From Pseudomonadota bacterium (GTDB taxonomy: Bacteria; Myxococcota_A; UBA796; GCA-2862545): a stretch of DNA of 64,000 nt. Position numbers and translations under genes: made by a program. The notes beneath the pieces are model-generated. The model worked only from the letters and a program-made list of their open reading frames with translations. It was not told the origin of the DNA and made no database searches. Of this stretch, positions 34,149 to 42,780 are shown piece by piece (positions within the stretch are counted from its first letter, which is position 1; each line of letters starts with the position of its first letter). The DNA is taken from contig SXOB01000090.1 of assembly GCA_005776945.1 (NCBI GenBank), forward strand, positions 29,812-93,811, given 5' to 3'.

Positions 34149-35410
34149 GCCTGACCCGCCGCGTCCTTCTAGGCGGCCTCGCGGCGGCCGGCGTGGCGGC
34201 CAAGGCGGCGCCGCTTCGTCCTCGTCGCCTCGTCTACGTTTTTGCCAACGGCGGGTGGGATCCGAGCTTCGCCCTGGACCCCAAAGAGGACCGAGAACGG
34301 GTGGACGGCCCCTGGCTCCACGCCGATCCTCTCGACCCGCTCGACGTCGACAGTATCTGGCAGGTTGGCGACTACGCGGTTGGCATCAACCCCGTGCGTC
34401 GTCCCTCCGTCGGCCAGTTCTTCGCCAACTACGGCGACCGCGCCAGCCTCGTGCGAGGCATCTGGACCGGCACCATCGCCCACGACACGAGCCGCGTTCG
34501 CGTCCTGACAGGAACCGCTGACACACGCAACGCGGACGTCGCGACCCGCGTCGGTGCGGCCCTTGGCGTCGACACCCCCCTGGGGTCCGTCGACCTCTCG
34601 GGCCTGTCCTACGTCGGCACCCACGGCGCGAGCACCGGCCAAATCGGGGCCCAATCCCAGGTGATTCCGCTCGTGGACCGCAGTCGGCCATTCCCGACCC
34701 CGGCAGGCGTCGTCCGCCCGAGTTGGACGCCCACCGACCCGGACGCCATCGAGGCCTTCGTCCAGCAACGCACGGTCGATTTCCACAACCGCGTTCGCGA
34801 CCTTGGCGGCGCCAACCACATCAAGGTGATGCAGCGCTTCGAGGCCCTCGATCGCGGACTCCGTTTCGGGACGGCGGCCAAGTCCCTCCTGGCCAGCCTG
34901 ACGCCCGGCGCCCACCCCGATTTTGCGGCTCAAGCCGGCCTGGCCGTCGACCTGCTTGCGGCTGACACCTGCCGAGCCGTGTTCCTCGACACCAGCCTCC
35001 ATTGGGACTCGCACGACGACAACGCCGTCCAGGACGCACTACACGAAGAGACCTTCGCGGGGCTGTACCTCCTTGTCTCCGGCCTCGAAGCCGCCGGCCT
35101 CCTCGAGGACACCCTCGTCGTCGCCATTTCCGAAATGGGGCGCGCGCCCCGCCAGAACCTCGTGGGTGGAAAGGACCATTGGCCTCATGCAACCGCCCTC
35201 CTCGTCGGGGCAGGATTTGCGGCGGGCCGCGCCTTTGGGGCCACGGACGACGACCTCGCCTCCTTGGCCGTAGGACCGGAGGGTCGGCCCGACGCCGAGG
35301 GGGCCCCCATCCGCTACGACGGTTTGGCCGCGGGCCTGTTGACGGCCATGGGCCTCGATGCCGAGGCGGAGCTGCCTGGCGTGGTTCCGCTCGACCTGGA
35401 CGCTGCGTGA
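34145..35410 (+). CDS. Tat-exported DUF1501 protein (cassette 3, gene B)
   Basis: A 421-residue DUF1501 protein. The ATG at 34145 overlaps the gene A stop (ATGA); the longer frame upstream is a shadow. The signal MSLTRRVLLGGLAAAGVAA is twin-arginine-like. Landmarks: LVYVFANGGWDPSF, SLHWDSHDDN, and SEMGRAPRQN with GGKDHWPH; the Gly-Arg-Thr of the other two copies is Gly-Arg-Ala here. The shortest of the three paralogues. Coupled to an ASST-like gene (GTGA) instead of the cytochrome/beta-helix gene found in cassettes 1 and 2. Confidence 0.9.
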   Translation: MSLTRRVLLGGLAAAGVAAKAAPLRPRRLVYVFANGGWDPSFALDPKEDRERVDGPWLHADPLDPLDVDSIWQVGDYAVGINPVRRPSVGQFFANYGDRASLVRGIWTGTIAHDTSRVRVLTGTADTRNADVATRVGAALGVDTPLGSVDLSGLSYVGTHGASTGQIGAQSQVIPLVDRSRPFPTPAGVVRPSWTPTDPDAIEAFVQQRTVDFHNRVRDLGGANHIKVMQRFEALDRGLRFGTAAKSLLASLTPGAHPDFAAQAGLAVDLLAADTCRAVFLDTSLHWDSHDDNAVQDALHEETFAGLYLLVSGLEAAGLLEDTLVVAISEMGRAPRQNLVGGKDHWPHATALLVGAGFAAGRAFGATDDDLASLAVGPEGRPDAEGAPIRYDGLAAGLLTAMGLDAEAELPGVVPLDLDAA

Positions 35411-36927
35411 CGACCCCGCCGAACCGGTCCCCCGTGCTCTCGCCGGCCGTCGCTGCCGCCCTCGTCGCTTGCGCCGGGCCCGACACCCCGTCCCCGAGTG
35501 GAGGTGTGGCCACCGTGACCTGGGGCGCCACGGTCCCGAACGCTGCCACGTTGCACTTCACGACGGAAGCGACCGGCGTTCCGTACGCCGTCATCACGCT
35601 GCCAGAGGGAACGACCCTGACGACCCCCAAGGGAGTGGTTGGGACCGAGCATGCGGTTCCCCTGCGCGGCCTGCCGTCGGGCACCCAGGTGGAGATTCAG
35701 CCCATGGTGGAGGTCGAGGGCGACGTGATCGCGTCGCCCTCGGTGGACGTCCTCGTTCCGTCCGCGCCGTGGGACCTCCCCACGTTCGCTCCCACGGTTT
35801 CGGCAGATCCTGCATCGGAAGTCGTCAACCGACACGTGCTTGCGACCATCGTCGCCGACGAAAGCTCGTTCGTCGTCATGCTCGACGGCCTCGGTCGCCC
35901 GGTCTGGTACCATCGCCTCGACCCCGGCTATGCCGCCGTCACCGCACGGCCTACGCCGGACGGCCAGGGCCTGCGCTACGGCACCTTCGATTGGGACAAA
36001 AACGAGGACCTCGGGCGAATCGTCCAAGTGAACTGGGACGGGGTCGTCGTCGCCGACACCCGTGTTCTCCTTGGCCATCACGATTTCGTCGATTTTGGGG
36101 ACGGAAACCTCGGATGGCTCGCCCTGGATTTTCGGGAAATTCCTGGGATCGACGGGACCCCGGTCGACGTCGCCTCCGACCGCGTCTTCACCGCACCGGA
36201 GGGCAGTGACATTCTCGACCCTACCGAACTCGTGAACCTGTTTGACCAAGGGGGCCTGCCGCTGGTCTTGGGGTGCGAACACCAGCAGAAGGACTTCGAC
36301 CGCTACGGCCGGACGGATCTCCACGAATGGACGCACACGAACAGCTTGGTTTGGGAGCCCAATCAGGACCGCCTCTACACGTTGTCCAAGTACACCGACA
36401 CGCTGATGGCATTCGACCGAACGACCGGGGACCGCATTTTCCAGCTCGGCGGCGCCGGCGGCGAATTTACTGGGCCGAGTGGAGAAGACCTCTGGGCCTC
36501 TGCGGACGAGGCCGTCCTGTTCAGCCACGGCCACCTCTCCCAACTATGGGAGGGCGGGGCGCTGGTGTTCGACAACGGCGACCACCTCGACCCGCCCGTC
36601 TCCGGCCTACGCTGGATCACCTGGGACGAAACGGCGCGAACCGCCTCGGTGGCCTGGGAAGTACGGGACCGCCTCGGCCGGTACACCGTCAGTATGGGCG
36701 ATGCCAGGTTCACACCTGAAGGACATGTGCTTGCCGCCTGGGCCACTTTGGGCCTGATCAACGAAGTGTCCCTGGATGGCAACGTCCTATGGGAAGTCGC
36801 CGGAGGCGACGGCGCCATCATGGGCCGCGTGCGCCTCCTGACCGACCTGTGGGATCTCGCCCAAGGGTCCGTCGCAGAGCCTCCGGTCGACGCCTTGGCG
36901 CGTCGGCCGGCCACCCACCCGCCGTAG
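35407..36927 (+). CDS. Arylsulfotransferase (ASST)-like lipoprotein
   Basis: A 506-residue predicted lipoprotein; the GTG at 35407 overlaps the DUF1501 stop and gives a signal ending AALVAC (Cys22). Residues about 30-130 form a beta-rich (fibronectin/ASST-N-like) domain; the rest is a propeller-type domain with blocks typical of ASST homologues: VWYHRLDPG, LLGHHDFVDFGDG, HEWTHTNSLVWEP (306-318) with His310 in the catalytic-His position, and DRIFQLGGAGG. The family moves sulfate between phenolic compounds through a phospho- or sulfo-histidine; many distant homologues are of unknown activity. A conventional Dsb-linked Cys pair is not evident. Confidence 0.8.
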   Translation: MTTPPNRSPVLSPAVAAALVACAGPDTPSPSGGVATVTWGATVPNAATLHFTTEATGVPYAVITLPEGTTLTTPKGVVGTEHAVPLRGLPSGTQVEIQPMVEVEGDVIASPSVDVLVPSAPWDLPTFAPTVSADPASEVVNRHVLATIVADESSFVVMLDGLGRPVWYHRLDPGYAAVTARPTPDGQGLRYGTFDWDKNEDLGRIVQVNWDGVVVADTRVLLGHHDFVDFGDGNLGWLALDFREIPGIDGTPVDVASDRVFTAPEGSDILDPTELVNLFDQGGLPLVLGCEHQQKDFDRYGRTDLHEWTHTNSLVWEPNQDRLYTLSKYTDTLMAFDRTTGDRIFQLGGAGGEFTGPSGEDLWASADEAVLFSHGHLSQLWEGGALVFDNGDHLDPPVSGLRWITWDETARTASVAWEVRDRLGRYTVSMGDARFTPEGHVLAAWATLGLINEVSLDGNVLWEVAGGDGAIMGRVRLLTDLWDLAQGSVAEPPVDALARRPATHPP

Positions 36928-37062
36928 GGCCGCCGGACGGCTCCGCCGAAGGTCGCAACGCTCGACGCGCCAGGTGGGCACTCGGTTGTCGGCGACGAGC
37001 AGCGAACGCGAATGGCGATGGGCCTCGGCCCCATACCCGGCTACGGCGGAGACGGAGGCACG

Positions 37063-39651
37063 ATGGTGTTCGCACTCGCCATCGCCTGCGGGCCGCAAGA
37101 GGTGGACCTTCCCGGTTCGTCCGCGGAAGGTTCGCCATCCAGTGGCGACGTGACGTGGCATGGGGACGTGGCTCCCATTGTCGTCGCTCACTGTGCGACC
37201 TGCCACAACGCCGACGGCATTGCGCCCAAACTGCCCTACGACACCTACGCGGGCGCCGCTGCGGTCCATCGGCTGATTGCCGACCGGGCGGAATCCAGGC
37301 AAATGCCCCCCTTTCGCGCCGCCGACTTGCCGGAATGCACGCCGGTCCATCCCTTTTCCTGGGATCCGCGCCTGAGCGACGCACAAATCGCAACGCTTCA
37401 AGCGTGGTCCGACGCGGGTGCACCCGAAGGCGATCCAACAACCGCCGCTCTGATCGTCCCGCTTCCCGTGCCGGTGCTCGACGACTGGACCCTGGAACTG
37501 AGCCCCTCAGAGCCCTTCCAGCCCCCCCTTGGCGACAGCCACGTGTGCTTCGTCTTGCCGCTCGGCCTCGACCACGACACATGGATCGACGCCACCGAAG
37601 TGCTGCCCGGCGACCCCGCCGTTGTGCACCACGTCCAAGTGCGCCTCGACCCCGAGGGCGACCTGGCGGACTTGGCGAACGAGGACGGCTGGTACGACTG
37701 CTACGGTGCCATCAACGGCATCGATCTTGGCGGCTTCCTCCCCGGCGCGGCTCCCGCGATATTGCCGGCCGATACCGGCGTTTACGCGCCAGTGGGTTCG
37801 GTGGTCATCGCACAGGTTCACTACCACGCTTACAATCAGGACCCCCACCCCGACACCACGCGTGTGCGCCTGCGGACGCGCGACGAGCGACCTGCGCGGG
37901 AGCCCAAATTTCAGCGCGTCGGCAATGATCTTGCGCCGACTTCGTTCGGCGGCCTCGAACCCGGTGACACGGGCGATCTCCAATTCCGGATCCCGGCAGG
38001 TGAGTCCGAACACGTCGAGCGATTCAGCTTTTTGGTGACGGACCCCGCAACCTACGCTGTGTATTTGTTGGCCAACCACATGCATGCCGTCGGCGTCCGT
38101 GCCCGCCTGTGGGTCGAGCACGCTGAACCCGTCGGCGCAGAACCTACGGAGGAGTGCCTTCTGGCCACGGACCCGTGGGACGTCGAGTGGCAGTCCTACT
38201 ACCACTACGATGCCGACAATTTCGACGCGCCATTGATCCGGCCCGGGGATCGCATCTGGCTCGAGTGCACCTACGACAACAGCACGGACAACCCACAGCT
38301 CATGGATCAATTGGAAGTCGAAGGGGTGGAGGCCCCGACGGATGTGGTCTACGGAAACACCGCATTGGACGAGATGTGCGCCGCCGTCCTAGGCATGGTG
38401 GATGTCACGGGTGTCGCGGGTTGGCCGGGGGAGACGCCATCCACGACAGACACAGGGGAGCCCACCCAACCTACGCCGACCGATGAGCCCACGGAGCCCA
38501 CCGACACGACGGACGAGCCGCCGGAACCGCCCGAGGAGACCGACGACCCCGGCGAACCGGTGCCTGCCACAGACGGCGGCTCCATTGTGCTCACCGAGGT
38601 GGTCGATCACGCCCTCGAAGGTGCAATTCACTACGTCGAGATCACGAATACCGGTACAGAGGCGATCGCGCTCGAAGGATTCGCACTCGAGCGTTTCGCG
38701 AATGGAGCGGAAACGCCAAGCTCGGTACCCCTTGAAGGCACCATGGCGGCCGGAGAACGGCGCATCTACGCCGCTACCGGTGCCGAAAACGAATTCGCCG
38801 CGTTGTACGATTTGCCGGCGATCTACGACGCCGCGATTTCGGGAAACGGAGATGACGCCTACCGAATCGTCGCGCCCGACGGCTCCGTCAGCGACGTCTA
38901 TGGCGAGATCGGTGTCGACGGATCGGGGACGGCCTGGGAGTACACGGACGCCGTCGCCAGCCGCCTCGAGCCCATCGTGGCTGGCAGGACGACCTGGTGG
39001 TCGGGCGATTGGATGGTTCGGGACGGCACATGGAGCGCTTCGCCGCTCGCAGCAGCCTCGCCGATCGGCGGAGCGGAGGAAATTCGCGACCTCCAGACCG
39101 GGCTCATCCCCGTGGGCGAGGGCGTGAACCTCGACCAGGTCATCGTCACAGCGGTCGGCTCCGACGGCGTGTGGGTCCAGGGGCGCGGGGACCGCGAATG
39201 GTCAGGCATCTTCGTTTACTTGGGAGTCTCCTGGGTGCTGACCTGGGGAGACGTGTCGATTGGCGACATCCTCTCCGTCCGAGGGGTCCACGCCGAGTGG
39301 CACGGGCAAACCGAGGTGGACGTCGCCGGCGCCCTGGCGCCTCTGCTCGAGGTGACAGGCCACGACGTCGCTCCAACCCCAGAGATCCTCTCGGTCACGT
39401 CCCTCGCCGGCGACCCTGAGCCCTGGGAGGGTGTCCTCATCGCCGTCGGAAACGTGGAAGTCTCCACGACAGATCTGACGACCTTCACGGTCATTGACGG
39501 GTCCGACAGCGTCACCGTCGGAGGGGGGATACTCGATCTCGCGCCGCTTCCGGAGGTGGGGGTCAGCTACGGGCTGATTGTGGGCGTATGGACCGAATTT
39601 GACGGGGCCTACGCGCTGTGGCCTCGGGACGGGTCCGACCTCACGCCTTGA
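37063..39651 (+). CDS. Cytochrome / copper PHM-type monooxygenase / lamin-tail lipoprotein (gene D)
   Basis: An 862-residue predicted lipoprotein; ATG at 37063 follows GGAGG and gives MVFALAIAC (Cys9). Domains: cytochrome-c-like with CATCH (44-48) and RQMPPF; a copper type II ascorbate-dependent monooxygenase-like region with all expected ligands, HH (189-190), HYH (253-255), HMH (339-341) and Met438 in LDEMC; an acidic Thr/Pro/Glu linker (about residues 455-505); a lamin-tail-type domain (from about 505, IVLTEVVDHALEG); and a C-terminal OB-like domain. It may hydroxylate a substrate using electrons from its own haem domain, which is inference. Paralogue at 18164 lacks the ligands. Confidence 0.83.
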   Translation: MVFALAIACGPQEVDLPGSSAEGSPSSGDVTWHGDVAPIVVAHCATCHNADGIAPKLPYDTYAGAAAVHRLIADRAESRQMPPFRAADLPECTPVHPFSWDPRLSDAQIATLQAWSDAGAPEGDPTTAALIVPLPVPVLDDWTLELSPSEPFQPPLGDSHVCFVLPLGLDHDTWIDATEVLPGDPAVVHHVQVRLDPEGDLADLANEDGWYDCYGAINGIDLGGFLPGAAPAILPADTGVYAPVGSVVIAQVHYHAYNQDPHPDTTRVRLRTRDERPAREPKFQRVGNDLAPTSFGGLEPGDTGDLQFRIPAGESEHVERFSFLVTDPATYAVYLLANHMHAVGVRARLWVEHAEPVGAEPTEECLLATDPWDVEWQSYYHYDADNFDAPLIRPGDRIWLECTYDNSTDNPQLMDQLEVEGVEAPTDVVYGNTALDEMCAAVLGMVDVTGVAGWPGETPSTTDTGEPTQPTPTDEPTEPTDTTDEPPEPPEETDDPGEPVPATDGGSIVLTEVVDHALEGAIHYVEITNTGTEAIALEGFALERFANGAETPSSVPLEGTMAAGERRIYAATGAENEFAALYDLPAIYDAAISGNGDDAYRIVAPDGSVSDVYGEIGVDGSGTAWEYTDAVASRLEPIVAGRTTWWSGDWMVRDGTWSASPLAAASPIGGAEEIRDLQTGLIPVGEGVNLDQVIVTAVGSDGVWVQGRGDREWSGIFVYLGVSWVLTWGDVSIGDILSVRGVHAEWHGQTEVDVAGALAPLLEVTGHDVAPTPEILSVTSLAGDPEPWEGVLIAVGNVEVSTTDLTTFTVIDGSDSVTVGGGILDLAPLPEVGVSYGLIVGVWTEFDGAYALWPRDGSDLTP

Positions 39652-41209
39652 TCGCTTGGGTCGTCGGCCGAACCACGAGCACCCGCGGCTCGGTCATCTC
39701 TTCGACGGCCACCGCGAGGCCTTCACGCCCCAAGCCACTGTCCTTGACGCCCCCGTAGGGCATGTCGTCCGCTCGCCAGGTCGGAACGTCGCCGGCCACC
39801 ACACCCCCCACGTCGGCATGTTCCCACGCGGCCATCGCGCGAGGAAGGTCGCGGCTGAGCAATCCCACTTGGAGCCCGAAGCGGCCGTCGTTCACCAGCG
39901 ACAGCGCCTCGTCGAACGTGTCGAAGGGCGCAAGGCAGGCCACCGGCCCGAAGGCCTCTTCGCACCAAAGCGGCTCCGTCGGTGGGACGTCCATCAACAG
40001 CGTCGGCCACACGATTCGGCCCGCCCCCGGATCCCGACTGTGGGCACTGGCGCCGGCGCGAACCGCCGAACTTACCCACATACGCACCCGATCCGCCTCC
40101 CGTTGGGCGATCATCGGTGCGAGCGCCGCTTGCGGGTCCAAGCGATCGCGGACCTCCATGGCGTCGATTCGAGCGATCAGGGCGTCACGGAGCACGCCGA
40201 TCCCCCGCCGCTGAACGAGGATGCGCTGGACGGAAATGCAGCTCTGGCCAGCTTGACCGAAGGCAGCCGCGACGATGCGTTCGGCGGCGTCGTTGGGATC
40301 CCACGTGTCATCGACGACGACAGCCGCGTTGCCTCCCAACTCGAGCAACACACGTTTGTTCCCGGCTCGGGCCTTCATCGCCCATCCGACTTCGGCAGAG
40401 CCCGTGAACGAAAGCAGCGCGACCTTGGGATCGACCACCAGCCGCTCGGCGGCCTCCCTTGACGCGGGCAGAATCGACCACGAACCCTCGGGCAGGTCGA
40501 GTCTGGCCAGCAATTCCCCAAGCAGCAACGCCGGGCCCGGCGTGGTGGACGCTGGTTTCAACACGAATGGACAGCCGGCCGCGATCGCGGGACCAACCTT
40601 ATGAGCCACGAGGTTGAGCGGGAAATTGAACGGAGAAATGAGCGCGCACACGCCGACGGGGACGCGTCGGATGAAGGCCCAACTCCCCTCCCCCCTGCGC
40701 GTCGTGCCAAGGTCCATCACGGGGCCGCTGCCGCCGCGGGCCGCCACGTCACCAGCGAGTTGAAAGGTGTCGACGGCGCGCCCGACCTCGAGGCCAGCGT
40801 CCTTCGACGTTTTCCCCGCCTCCGCGACGAGGACGGCCACGAAGTCGTCCCGCCGGTCTTGGACGCCGCGGGCCAGCGCCCGCAGCACCTCGGCCCGCCG
40901 ATGGGCGGGCATGGCGCGCATCGGAGCGCGGGCCGCCTGCGCTGAACCCAGGGCCACGTCGAACGTGTCGGGGTCCGCAAGTGCCACGGGAGCCAACCAC
41001 TCGCCGGTCCACTTGTCCTCGACGCGGCCGTGTGAGAAGCCGCGCCACGGCTGCCCAGCAAGCCACGCCGGCCTAGCGAGCGGCGTCAAAATGCCCCCGC
41101 AGTGAGCGCAATCGGGCGCACTTGGACGTCGCATGGCGACGGGTCCGACGCGCCAGCATTCTCCGTTCGGACATCGCCACCTCGAATTCGCCCACCGTCG
41201 GGCCGACAA
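39641..41209 (-). CDS. Aldehyde dehydrogenase with probable N-terminal zinc ribbon
   Basis: A 522-residue protein if started at the TTG at 41209. Residues 13-37 hold CPNGEC and CAHC (Cys13, 18, 34, 37), a zinc-ribbon pattern; an ATG at 41134 would keep only the second half, which is why the earlier start is preferred, though neither has a good ribosome site. The rest is a complete aldehyde dehydrogenase: SPFNFPLN, FTGSAEVG, general base Glu290 in LELGG, catalytic Cys324 in GQAGQSC, EEAFGPV, and PYGGVKDSGLGREG. Substrate unknown. It overlaps the D gene end by 11 bases and is divergent from the AgmX/PglI gene. Confidence 0.85.
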   Translation of the reverse strand: MSARRWANSRWRCPNGECWRVGPVAMRRPSAPDCAHCGGILTPLARPAWLAGQPWRGFSHGRVEDKWTGEWLAPVALADPDTFDVALGSAQAARAPMRAMPAHRRAEVLRALARGVQDRRDDFVAVLVAEAGKTSKDAGLEVGRAVDTFQLAGDVAARGGSGPVMDLGTTRRGEGSWAFIRRVPVGVCALISPFNFPLNLVAHKVGPAIAAGCPFVLKPASTTPGPALLLGELLARLDLPEGSWSILPASREAAERLVVDPKVALLSFTGSAEVGWAMKARAGNKRVLLELGGNAAVVVDDTWDPNDAAERIVAAAFGQAGQSCISVQRILVQRRGIGVLRDALIARIDAMEVRDRLDPQAALAPMIAQREADRVRMWVSSAVRAGASAHSRDPGAGRIVWPTLLMDVPPTEPLWCEEAFGPVACLAPFDTFDEALSLVNDGRFGLQVGLLSRDLPRAMAAWEHADVGGVVAGDVPTWRADDMPYGGVKDSGLGREGLAVAVEEMTEPRVLVVRPTTQAIKA

Positions 41210-41227
41210 GCCAGTGGGGGGTGTTGT

Positions 41228-42184
41228 ATGCGGGACGTACCCGTCTGGTTGGGCTTGGGCATCTGGGCCGTGACCCTCGCGGGAGGCGCGGCCCTGGGCC
41301 TCGGCACTGGCCTGCACCGAGGCGCACAGATCGAACGCTTGCGCACCCGGGAGCCCCTGGCCGACCAGGTCGTCGCCCAGGTGTTGTTCAGCGATACCGA
41401 CGACGCGACGCTTCGACGCTCATTGTCGTGGCTCGCCACGAACCACCACGACGCCGCAGCTCGAACCTGGGCCGCCACGGAGCTCCACGTACGCCAAGAG
41501 GCACCATGGGCACCCGCGGAGGCGACGCTGCCGGCGCAGGCAGCCAGCGCGCCCGCCAACCCAGCGCCCCCGCCCGTCGCAATTCAGCGCGTCGCAGCCC
41601 AGGACCTCGGCGAGACCGTCCTGGACCTCCCTCCGGCGCCAGTTCCGAAGGCAGCACCCGTCGCAGCACCCGCCGTCGCCGCCAAACCGGCCATCGCCGA
41701 CGCCCCACCCCAGACGGGACCCGTCCGCGTGGCGGTGGTCCGAAACTACCCTCCACCCCCACCGCCGGCCGCCGCGTTGCCAGCCCTGCCGCCCGAGCAA
41801 GTCGCGGCTGAACTCGCGTCCCGTTTCACGGCCCCCGCCGCTGCCGCGCTCGCAGCGCCCACCCACGGCCAAATCGTGCCCGGACCCGTGGACACCTGGC
41901 AGGCCTCAGGCGCCACGGCCGCGCGCGAATTCGTCGCCGCCCACATCTCAAGCTGGCTGCCATGCTACGAATCGGCGCTCGCTTCGGTGCCGACGTTGTC
42001 CGGCGTGCTGGACCTGACCCTGCACGTCGTCTCCGGTCAGGTCGCCGAAGTGCACACCATGACCGACACCGTCGGGGGCCCGGAAGTGGCGGCCTGTGTG
42101 ACGCAGCAGGTCAGAGGATGGGCGCTGCCCGCCGAAGTCAACGGCCGCATCGGAATCCCGGTGCACCTGCGTCCAGCCGGCTGA
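41228..42184 (+). CDS. Membrane-anchored AgmX/PglI C-terminal domain protein
   Basis: A 318-residue protein with an N-terminal membrane helix (VPVWLGLGIWAVTLAGGAALGL), a helical charged segment, a long Ala/Pro-rich periplasmic linker and a C-terminal domain of about 95 residues (HISSWLPCYESALASVP, then VHTMTDTVGGPEVAACV and WALPAEVNGRIGIPVHLRP). This two-Cys TonB-like domain is the one found at the ends of myxobacterial AgmX/PglI-type proteins, with Cys in LPCYE and ACV likely disulfide bonded. Starts at ATG with GGGGGG upstream. Envelope protein; motility role not implied. Confidence 0.83.
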   Translation: MRDVPVWLGLGIWAVTLAGGAALGLGTGLHRGAQIERLRTREPLADQVVAQVLFSDTDDATLRRSLSWLATNHHDAAARTWAATELHVRQEAPWAPAEATLPAQAASAPANPAPPPVAIQRVAAQDLGETVLDLPPAPVPKAAPVAAPAVAAKPAIADAPPQTGPVRVAVVRNYPPPPPPAAALPALPPEQVAAELASRFTAPAAAALAAPTHGQIVPGPVDTWQASGATAAREFVAAHISSWLPCYESALASVPTLSGVLDLTLHVVSGQVAEVHTMTDTVGGPEVAACVTQQVRGWALPAEVNGRIGIPVHLRPAG

Positions 42185-42217
42185 CGTCGGCGACCGGCCA
42201 CAGTAGGCCGTTCCGTC

Positions 42218-42724
42218 ATGCCGGAACCTACACCCGAACTTCTCGCTTGGACCGACGGGGGCTGCCGAGGCAACCCTGGCGGCCCCGGCGCCTGGGCCTT
42301 CGTCCTCGTCCACCGTCCGACGGGCCGCACCTTGTGCCGCGCCGCCGCCGTCGACGAGACGACCAACAACCGGATGGAGCTCAGCGCTGCGATCGAGGTC
42401 CTCAAGACGCTTCGTCGTCCCGACCCCATCGAGGTCCGCTCGGACAGCCGCTACCTCGTCGACATGGTCACGAGTTGGATGCCCCGCTGGGCGAGCGCCG
42501 GGTGGAAGAAGAAGGGTGGCCCCATCCTCAACCTCGACCTCGTCATGGCGTTGCACGAGCTGACGGGGCGACCAGGTGTGCGTTTCACCTGGGTCCGCGG
42601 CCACAGCGGTGACCCCGGCAACGAGCTGGCCGACCAGCTCGCCAACCTGGCCATGGACGCGCTCGCAAGGGGCCAACGCGACCCGGTCGAGCGCCGCCTG
42701 GACGCCCCTCCCTTCGTTCTCTGA
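42218..42724 (+). CDS. rnhA: Ribonuclease HI
   Basis: A 168-residue RNase HI that cleaves RNA in RNA-DNA hybrids. The catalytic set is complete: Asp13 in WTDGGCRGNPGG, Glu54 in NNRMELSA, Asp76 in VRSDSRYL and Asp139 in NELADQLA, with the mobile His129 in VRGHSGDPGNE. The basic handle segment WASAGWKKKGGP is present. Length is typical, with a short C-terminal extension. Cytoplasmic. No dnaQ neighbour. Confidence 0.96.
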   Translation: MPEPTPELLAWTDGGCRGNPGGPGAWAFVLVHRPTGRTLCRAAAVDETTNNRMELSAAIEVLKTLRRPDPIEVRSDSRYLVDMVTSWMPRWASAGWKKKGGPILNLDLVMALHELTGRPGVRFTWVRGHSGDPGNELADQLANLAMDALARGQRDPVERRLDAPPFVL

Positions 42725-42780
42725 GGAGGCGCGCGCGATCAGGGCCGAACGGGAGTAGACTCGGACCCGCGAAGTCGCCC

